Shown in pieces: positions 6,542-11,085 of a stretch of 11,085 bases of DNA. The translations under genes were made by a program, and so were the position numbers. The stretch is from Deltaproteobacteria bacterium (lineage in GTDB: Bacteria > Myxococcota > Polyangia > Haliangiales > Haliangiaceae): the NCBI GenBank assembly GCA_018262455.1, contig JAGSPR010000226.1, positions 1 to 11,085 on the forward strand, written 5' to 3'. The notes under the pieces are model-generated. The model was not told where the DNA came from, searched no databases, and saw nothing but the letters and a program-made list of their open reading frames with translations. Numbering within the stretch: position 1 is the stretch's first letter; every line of letters begins with the position of its first letter.

Positions 6542-8160
6542 GCGGGGAGCTCGAGCTCGAGACGCTCGCCGGTGCGCGGATGCACGAAGCCGATCGCCTC
6601 GGCGTGGAGCAGCATGCGCTCCTCGGGGGCGGAGGCCCGGGCGTACAGCGGATCGCCGGCGATCGGCGCGCCGAGCCCGAGCGCGTGCGCGGCATGGACC
6701 CGGAGCTGGTGGGTCCGCCCGGTGCGCGGGACCAGGGCCACGCGCGTGCGGCTCGCGGTCCGCTCGAGCACCCGCCACTCGGTGATCGCGGCCTTGCCGT
6801 GCACCGGATCGTGGATCTGGCGCGGCCGATCGTCGACGTCGACCCGGAGCGCGAGCTCGATCACGCCATGGTCTCCGTCGACCGGGGCTTCGAGCCAGGC
6901 GACGTAGCGCTTCTCGATCTCGCGGCGCGCGAACATCGCCTGGAGGGCGGCGTGGGTCTCGCGATCCTTGGCCGCGAGCAGCAGGCCGGAGGTGTCGAGA
7001 TCGAGCCGATGGACGAGCAGTGGACCGGTCGCGTCCGGGTAGCGCTGCTTGAGTCGCACGACCACCGAGTCGCGGAGCGCGCCACTGCGGCCGGGCACCG
7101 AGAGCAGCCCGCACGGCTTGTCGACGACGACGAGCCAGCGATCCTCGAACACGACGCGGGGTTGGTCGACCGCGATCGCGCGTGCGCCGAACACCGGCGG
7201 CGGCTCGGCGGCCAGGCCGTCGAGCATGTGGGCGAGGATCGGTCCGCACTTGCCGCGGCACGCCGGATAGAACGCGCCGTCGTGACGGCCGCCGGTCGCC
7301 GGCGGCGCGCCCCACCACACCTCGGCGAGCGCGAGCGGGCGCAGGCCGTGGGCGTATGCGTGGGCGAGCAGCTTGGGGGCGGCGCAATCACCTGCCCCAC
7401 CCGGTGGGGCCTCGGGGGCGAACAGGTCGCGCAGCGCTCGGCGCTCGCCGCGCGCACTCGCGAGCACATAGCTGTCGTGGATCTGGCGTAGCAGCACGCG
7501 GGACCTGTCCGTGCGGTGCTGCTCGAGCGCGAGGCGCTCGTCGTCGACGTTGCGCAGCCGGGCGGCGAGTGCTGCTCGGGCCTCGTGGCCGAGCGCGACC
7601 AGGCGCTTGCGCTCGGCGGTGTCGCGGCGGCTGGCCTGATCGAGCGCGTGGCGGGCCGCTCCCTCGAGCGGGACGAGCCGGGCCTCGTGGCGAGCGCGCC
7701 GGTTGTCGTCGTGCAGCTCGCGGAGCCTGCGGGTCGCGAGCTCGTGGCCGGCGTCCAGCTCCGCGAGCTCGACGCGGAGCGGGGCGGCCTCGCGCTCGAG
7801 CTCGTGGATCCGGCGATCGATGCGCGCCAGCTCGGCCTCTCCCGCCGGCCACACCGCGTCCCGCGCGACGGCGTCGAACACGGCGGGCACGAAGCCGCGC
7901 AGCGCCCAGCTGCCCCGGAGCATGCCCGAGAACGCGCACAGGTAGCCGATGCGGTCACCGTCGGCGACGACGAGGACGCCGAACATCTTGCCGCCACCCG
8001 GTGCGTCGAGCCCGAGCTCGGTGCGGTGCACCTGCGTGCGCAGCAGATCGATCGCGCGGCGCGCCAGGGCGTGGGGTGGCGACTGCGCGAACGGGCTCGC
8101 GAATCGATCCGGCAGCTCGCTCGGGTGCGGCTGGGGGGCGAAGTACGTCACGGCAGCCAT
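6532..8160 (-). CDS. RluA-family RNA pseudouridine synthase with an N-terminal coiled-coil extension
   Basis: The product (542 residues from ATG at 8160) has two parts. The C-terminal 220 residues are the catalytic domain: VVVDKPCGLLSVPG (344-357), the catalytic HRLDLDTSGLL (384-394; Asp387 is the nucleophile), the GRTHQLRVH motif (481-489) and the closing GDPLY (502-506). It converts uridine to pseudouridine in rRNA or tRNA; the target cannot be told. The N-terminal part begins with HPSELPDRFASPF and GGGKMFGVLVV (55-65), then a charged helical, probably coiled-coil region (about 104-235) and FYPACRGKCGPILAHML (298-313) with a CxxxC pair. This N-terminal architecture recurs in a long-form RluA subfamily in proteobacteria and is not a fusion peculiar to this genome. 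The frame is open upstream to 8271, but that part is low-complexity and the ATG at 8160 gives the family's usual start. No Shine-Dalgarno precedes it. Confidence 0.9.
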   Translation of the reverse strand: MAAVTYFAPQPHPSELPDRFASPFAQSPPHALARRAIDLLRTQVHRTELGLDAPGGGKMFGVLVVADGDRIGYLCAFSGMLRGSWALRGFVPAVFDAVARDAVWPAGEAELARIDRRIHELEREAAPLRVELAELDAGHELATRRLRELHDDNRRARHEARLVPLEGAARHALDQASRRDTAERKRLVALGHEARAALAARLRNVDDERLALEQHRTDRSRVLLRQIHDSYVLASARGERRALRDLFAPEAPPGGAGDCAAPKLLAHAYAHGLRPLALAEVWWGAPPATGGRHDGAFYPACRGKCGPILAHMLDGLAAEPPPVFGARAIAVDQPRVVFEDRWLVVVDKPCGLLSVPGRSGALRDSVVVRLKQRYPDATGPLLVHRLDLDTSGLLLAAKDRETHAALQAMFARREIEKRYVAWLEAPVDGDHGVIELALRVDVDDRPRQIHDPVHGKAAITEWRVLERTASRTRVALVPRTGRTHQLRVHAAHALGLGAPIAGDPLYARASAPEERMLLHAEAIGFVHPRTGERLELELPAPF

Positions 8161-8168
8161 GGTCAGAC

Positions 8169-8174
8169 AGGATA
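8169..8174 (-). promoter_or_regulatory. Candidate -10 box of the pseudouridine synthase gene (possible leaderless mRNA)
   Basis: On the minus strand TATCCT (four of six -10 matches) ends eight bases before the ATG at 8160. No Shine-Dalgarno lies between them. The nearest -35-like TTCAAA is only 14 bases further upstream, which is too close, so support rests on the -10 alone. Confidence 0.3.
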
Positions 8175-8193
8175 GCCAGGATGTCGGGTTTGA

Positions 8194-8307
8194 AGGGTCG
8201 ACGACAACGATGGGGGCAACCTCAACGTCACCGTCAAACGCGTCAAGGTTGGGGTCAAGGTCGACGTCCAACGCGTCGAGGTCGACGTCCGCGAGCCGAG
8301 CGGCTGA
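8194..8307 (+). repeat. GTC-phased low-complexity tract, protein-like in one plus-strand frame
   Basis: The 150-base gap between the kinase-like gene and the pseudouridine synthase gene contains GTC repeated at about every second codon, with near-duplicate blocks such as AACGCGTC-(A/G)-AGGT and GGTCGACGTCC (twice). In the plus frame ending at TGA 8305-8307 it reads as an alternating-valine peptide (VTVKRVKVGVKVDV...EPSG), with G or C in most third positions. There is no ATG, and a TGA at 8191 closes the frame. On the minus strand it reads as an Asp-rich run joined in frame to the pseudouridine synthase. It may be a gene remnant, or simply a repeat-expanded spacer. Confidence 0.4.
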
Positions 8308-8326
8308 CCGTCAGTCCTTGACGGTC
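8306..8326 (-). terminator. Hairpin over the stop codon of the kinase-like gene
   Basis: GACCGTCA (8306-8313) pairs perfectly with TGACGGTC (8319-8326), giving an 8-bp stem and a 5-base loop. The stop codon of the minus-strand kinase-like gene (8313-8311) lies in one arm. No T-tract follows on the minus strand. It may end or stabilise that transcript, and fits the pseudouridine synthase having its own promoter. Confidence 0.4.
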
Positions 8327-9165
8327 TCGCCGAGCGGCGCTTCGAAGCCAACCATCAGCTGGAACAGCTTCGCGATGTCCTTCATCGTCTTGGGCCGCTC
8401 CATCGGATTCTTCTCGAGCATCCGCGCAACGAGCCGATCGAGCGCGGCGCTGGCGTCGGGCACGAACGAGCGCAGCGCCGGCGCGACGTCCTTCGCGTGC
8501 TTGCTGCGCAGCTTGTCCCAGCTGTCGGCGATGAACGGAGGGCGCTGACAGCCGAGCTCGAACGCGATGCAGCCGAGCGCGTATGCGTCGGCTCGCCAGT
8601 CGACCTTGCCGTTGCCGTACTGCTCGGGCGCGAGGTAGCCGGCGCCTGCGTGATCGGCGAACGCGGCGACGAGCTTGCTGTGAGCGAAGTCGACGACGAC
8701 CACGCGCTCTCCGCTCTGCCGATCCGAGTCCTTGACGACGAAGATGTTGCTCGGCTTGAGGTTGCCGTGCGTGATACCCGCCGAGCTCGCGCTGACGAGC
8801 GCATTCGCGACCTGCTCGATGAGGTCGGCGAGCTGGGTCGTCGAATGCCGGCCACGCGCGATCCGGTGTTGCAGCGGCTCGCCCTCGACGTAGTCGGTGA
8901 TGAGGTACGCGGTGCCCCTCGGGAGCGTGTTGGGCAGCGACATCGCGTCGTAGATCTTGGCGATCCCCGCGGTCGACATCCGCGACATCGTCTGGACCTC
9001 GTCGTAGACGAGCGACATCACCGGGTGTGCGGCCACCTCGGGATGCAGGATCTTGATCGCGACCTTGCCCTGCGTCTCTTCATGGACGCCGAGCCACGTC
9101 TCGCCGAAACCGCCGCGTCCGAGACGGGTGTGGATGCGGAACCTTCCGACAGCCGCGCCGAGCAT
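8311..9165 (-). CDS. Ser/Thr protein kinase-fold protein, predicted pseudokinase (HGN instead of HRD)
   Basis: The 284 residues are essentially one bare eukaryotic-type kinase domain with no membrane anchor or sensor. Features in order: glycine loop G16-R-G18-G-F-G21; VAIK with Lys38; a likely helix-C Glu56; the catalytic loop H133-G-N135-L-K137-P-S-N140; D159-F-A161 in place of DFG; A179-P-E181; structural D193; and R257 near the end. The proton-acceptor Asp of the HRD loop is Asn (codon AAC, plus-strand bases 8761-8763), while Lys38, Lys137, Asn140 and Asp159 remain. ATP and metal binding may survive, but phosphotransfer should be lost or very weak. Plant receptor pseudokinases carry a similar 'HGN' loop. 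It may act as a scaffold or allosteric partner. It lies 46 bases after the RNase gene, without a Shine-Dalgarno. Fold is certain; inactivity is inferred. Confidence 0.88.
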   Translation of the reverse strand: MLGAAVGRFRIHTRLGRGGFGETWLGVHEETQGKVAIKILHPEVAAHPVMSLVYDEVQTMSRMSTAGIAKIYDAMSLPNTLPRGTAYLITDYVEGEPLQHRIARGRHSTTQLADLIEQVANALVSASSAGITHGNLKPSNIFVVKDSDRQSGERVVVVDFAHSKLVAAFADHAGAGYLAPEQYGNGKVDWRADAYALGCIAFELGCQRPPFIADSWDKLRSKHAKDVAPALRSFVPDASAALDRLVARMLEKNPMERPKTMKDIAKLFQLMVGFEAPLGETVKD

Positions 9166-9177
9166 ATTCAGCCGTGG

Positions 9178-9186
9178 ACGCTATCA
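9178..9186 (-). promoter_or_regulatory. Candidate extended -10 box of the kinase-like gene
   Basis: The minus strand reads TGATAGCGT, which fits the extended -10 pattern TGnTAnnnT. It ends 12 bases before the ATG at 9165, so the transcript leader would be only a few bases long. No -35 is visible at 17 bases. It lies inside the 46-base gap after the RNase gene, so the kinase-like gene may be transcribed both from here and by read-through. Confidence 0.3.
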
Positions 9187-9211
9187 CGAGCGCGGGCAGG
9201 AAAGGGTATCG

Positions 9212-10666
9212 TTAGCGGCGGCCGAGGGCCGCGAAGTCGACGAAACCGCGCAACGGCTCGGTGTCGACGAGCTTGACCCGGATCGCATCGCCGACATCGA
9301 GCCCTTGCTCCCCGGTGACGACGCGGCCCTCGGCGGGTGGCCGGAGCAGGCGCGCGAACGTGCCCTTGCGGGTGACCCCGGTGACGATCGCCTCGAACGT
9401 CTCGCCGATCCGCGGCGTGAGCAGGACGGCGGCTGCGATCTTGCGCAGCGTGCGCTCGACCTTGCGCGCGGCGTTCTCGCGCTCGGTGCAATGCGCCGCG
9501 ATCTCGATCAGCTCGTCGTCGGTGTACGCGGCGGGGGCGCGGGCAGCCGTGGCCTTCAGCAGGCGCTGCGTGATCAGATCCGGGTAGCGCCGGTTCGGCG
9601 CGGTCGAGTGCGTGTAGTCGTCGACCGCGAGCCCGAAGTGGCCCTGATCGGGATCGGTGGCTCGCTGGAGCACGTACTCGCCGGGTCCGAGCAGCTTGAC
9701 GACCGCGAGCGAGAGATCGGCGAACCGGGTCGGGTCCGCGGCGCGCCTCGCTACGAGGAACGCGGCCAGCGCGGGTGCGCTCGCGGTGGCCGGCAGCTCG
9801 TGGCCGAGCTCGTGCGCGAGCACGACGATGCGATCCCAGCGCCGGGGAGCCCGCACGACGCGCCGGATCGAGGACGAGCCCCGCGTCTCGAGGAACCGCG
9901 CCGTCGCGCCGTTCGCGGCGATCATCAGATCCTCGATGAGCTCGCGCGCGCGGCTCTTGTGGATCACCTCGAGGTCGACGATCTGGCCGTCCTTCGTGAT
10001 CGGGCGCGCCTCGATCGATTCGAAGTCGAGCGCGCCATGCTCGTGGCGGCGGCGACGCAGGCGCTGCGCGGCCTCGTCCTGGAGCCGCAGCTGGTCGGCG
10101 ATCCGAGGGTCGCGGGGCTGGGCCGCGCGATCGCCTTCGAGCCAGGCCCCGACGTGCTCGTAGGCGAGCTTGGCGTGGTTGGTCACCCGTGCCGGATACA
10201 CGCGGGTCGCGCGATCGTCGAGAGAGCCATCGCGCCGGACCACCAGCTCGGTGATGACCGCGAGCCGATCGCCGCCCTCGAGCAGCGAGGTGCGATCGAT
10301 CGACAGCAGCTCGGGCAGCATCGGGAACATCCGGACCCCGGTGTAGAGCGTCGTCGTGTTCTTCCAGGCAAAGTTGTCCACCGCCGAGCCGCGTGGCGCG
10401 AACGCATCGACGTCGGCGATCCCGATCAGCAGGCGGATCGCACCATCATCGAGCTGCTCGGCGTACTCGATCTGATCGAGATCGCGCGACTCGGCGTTGT
10501 CGATCGAGGACCACGCGAGGTGGTGAAGCTCCTCGGCCGAGGGATCGGGATCGCGCGGGATCGTGCGCTCGATGCCGTCCGGCATGTCGGGCACGAAGCC
10601 ATTGTCGAGGAGGACGCGGCGCGCGACCTCCAGCATCCCGCCGCTCCTGTCGAGCTCCAACGGCAT
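9212..10666 (-). CDS. RNB-domain exoribonuclease (RNase II/R family), short form
   Basis: The 484 residues hold an RNB catalytic domain and a C-terminal S1-like segment (about 420-480: IGETFEAIVTGVTRKGTFARL...). The N-terminal cold-shock domains of RNase II and R (roughly 650-800 residues) are missing, so this is a compact form. The metal-binding site is SSIDNAESRDLDQ (53-65): D56, D62 and D64 align with RNase II Asp201, Asp207 and Asp209, but the fourth Asp is Gln65. Other RNB signatures are ARELIEDLMIAAN (240-252) and HFGLAVDDYTHSTAPNRRYPDL (343-364). It should degrade RNA from the 3' end; loss of one Asp may reduce or tune activity, though 'DLDQ' also recurs in some short RNB proteins as I recall them. 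ATG 10666 lies 7 bases after the preceding gene. An in-frame ATG at 10636 has AGGAG seven bases upstream (10648-10644) and may be the true start. Confidence 0.88.
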   Translation of the reverse strand: MPLELDRSGGMLEVARRVLLDNGFVPDMPDGIERTIPRDPDPSAEELHHLAWSSIDNAESRDLDQIEYAEQLDDGAIRLLIGIADVDAFAPRGSAVDNFAWKNTTTLYTGVRMFPMLPELLSIDRTSLLEGGDRLAVITELVVRRDGSLDDRATRVYPARVTNHAKLAYEHVGAWLEGDRAAQPRDPRIADQLRLQDEAAQRLRRRRHEHGALDFESIEARPITKDGQIVDLEVIHKSRARELIEDLMIAANGATARFLETRGSSSIRRVVRAPRRWDRIVVLAHELGHELPATASAPALAAFLVARRAADPTRFADLSLAVVKLLGPGEYVLQRATDPDQGHFGLAVDDYTHSTAPNRRYPDLITQRLLKATAARAPAAYTDDELIEIAAHCTERENAARKVERTLRKIAAAVLLTPRIGETFEAIVTGVTRKGTFARLLRPPAEGRVVTGEQGLDVGDAIRVKLVDTEPLRGFVDFAALGRR

Positions 10667-10673
10667 GGCTCGG

Positions 10674-11085
10674 TCACCGCGAGACGATGATATCGACTTC
10701 GCTCGTCAGATCTCGGCCCCAGGCGATGTCGAGCCGCCCGGTCACCTGCCATTCGATCGGGCCCGCGGTAGGCGACAGCGCCGAGGCGACGGTGCGGAAC
10801 GCATCGGCAACCGGATTGCTGCCCGCCGACGGCCGCAGCTCGAGCGCGTCGGGCGGGACATCGAGCTCGAACGGGATCGTCATCGACTCGTACGGCTTGG
10901 GCCCGCCGACCTCGCGGTCGAGCTGATAGACGTCGGCGTGCGAGGTGCCGACGCCGCGGCCTTCGGAGGACTTGCTGATCGTCACGACCTTCTGGCGCGC
11001 CCGCAGGGTCACGACCACCCGCTTGGCGTCGACGGGCTCGCTGACCGCGATCACGATCCGGCCGCGCAGGACGCCGCCCGGTGCG
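10674..11085 (-). CDS. Arrestin/Spo0M-like beta-sandwich protein (C-terminal part, runs off the window)
   Basis: The frame is open to the right edge, so the start is outside the window; about 136 C-terminal residues are visible. It opens with PGGVLRGRIVIAVSEPVDAKRVVVTLRA, continues with a YQL.....GPKPYESMTIPFELDVPPDAL stretch, and ends with GPIEWQVTGRLDIAWGRDLTSEVDIIVSR. The order 'G..v.G.v.v', then 'pF.l.vP', then 'i.W.v...ld....d......i.V' is that of arrestin-fold proteins, including the bacterial sporulation-control protein Spo0M. These are soluble scaffolds with no catalytic residues. A GTG at 11054 is only an internal codon of the longer frame. The stop lies 7 bases before the RNase ATG, so the two genes are probably co-transcribed. 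The assignment is from fold-like pattern only. Confidence 0.45.
   Translation of the reverse strand, partial: APGGVLRGRIVIAVSEPVDAKRVVVTLRARQKVVTISKSSEGRGVGTSHADVYQLDREVGGPKPYESMTIPFELDVPPDALELRPSAGSNPVADAFRTVASALSPTAGPIEWQVTGRLDIAWGRDLTSEVDIIVSR

Noticed and set aside
4600..7491. A 963-codon open frame on the plus strand across the membrane protein gene and into the pseudouridine synthase gene
   Set aside because: It is Arg/Ala-rich, has no domain motif, and overlaps two genes with clear family signatures. Such frames arise from G/C-rich third positions of real genes.
8161..8271. N-terminal extension of the pseudouridine synthase to an ATG at 8271
   Set aside because: The 37 extra residues are low-complexity and Asp-rich, and the family normally begins close to the HPSELPDRF segment, which the ATG at 8160 provides.
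8194..8307. CRISPR array or regular spacer-repeat structure
   Set aside because: The repeated blocks are only 10-20 bases, imperfect and unevenly spaced, without unique spacers of constant length, and no cas gene is present.
7182..8321. A 379-codon plus-strand frame opposite the pseudouridine synthase
   Set aside because: It is extremely Arg-rich with no domain, and lies antisense to a gene with an intact HRLD catalytic motif.
9053..10690. A 545-codon open frame on the plus strand opposite the RNase gene
   Set aside because: The product resembles a mirror of the RNB gene (rich in Asp/Arg/Val), with no motif and no ribosome-binding site; the minus strand carries a complete RNB signature.

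Overview
The window is about 11 kb of very GC-rich DNA with dense genes and strong G/C bias at third codon positions. The gene mix fits the Myxococcota (Polyangia-like, 'deltaproteobacterial'): a eukaryote-like Ser/Thr kinase-fold protein, a Cys-rich lipoprotein with a decayed formylglycine-generating-enzyme fold, an alpha-2-macroglobulin-like tail and an arrestin-like protein. The lineage is an inference from gene content; no rRNA or other marker is present. No rRNA, tRNA, CRISPR array, insertion sequence or phage gene was seen, and no stretch above 300 bases lacks a gene.

Layout. (1) 1-480, plus strand: the C-terminal end of a large secreted protein resembling alpha-2-macroglobulins. (2) 611-1441, plus: a Cys-rich lipoprotein with degenerate FGE-sulfatase motifs. 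It converges on the next gene over a perfect 8-bp hairpin. (3) 1456-4416: a divergent regulatory unit. A TetR repressor (minus) faces a FAD/2Fe-2S oxidoreductase and a membrane fatty-acid desaturase (plus). The 138-bp gap between them holds a TTGACA promoter whose spacer is filled by a 20-bp palindrome, plus two copies of a second palindrome, one on each side of the gap. (4) 4457-6523, plus: a six-helix membrane protein of the misleadingly named 'site-specific recombinase' (Gcr) family. (5) 6532-11085, minus, reading from right to left: an arrestin/Spo0M-like protein (partial), an RNB-family exoribonuclease lacking S1-preceding cold-shock domains, a kinase-fold protein with the catalytic Asp replaced by Asn (likely pseudokinase), and a two-part RluA-type pseudouridine synthase.

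How the genes work together. The clearest unit is 1456-4416. Electrons would pass from NAD(P)H through FAD and a plant-type 2Fe-2S centre to the di-iron desaturase, which adds a double bond to a fatty acyl chain. The TetR protein probably senses an acyl-CoA and represses both itself and the pair. This matches the plan of Pseudomonas desT/desCB and mycobacterial Rv3230c/desA3. The minus-strand group is enriched in RNA functions (3'-5' decay, pseudouridylation). The arrestin-like gene and the RNase gene are only 7 bp apart and are probably co-transcribed. The kinase-like gene and the pseudouridine synthase each have their own candidate -10 box very close to the start codon.

Most notable: the inactive-looking kinase at 8311-9165, the composite operator at 2062-2186, three genes whose -10-like boxes lie 8-12 bases before the start codon with little or no Shine-Dalgarno (possible leaderless mRNAs), and a short GTC-phased tract at 8194-8307 that reads as protein-like sequence without a start codon.
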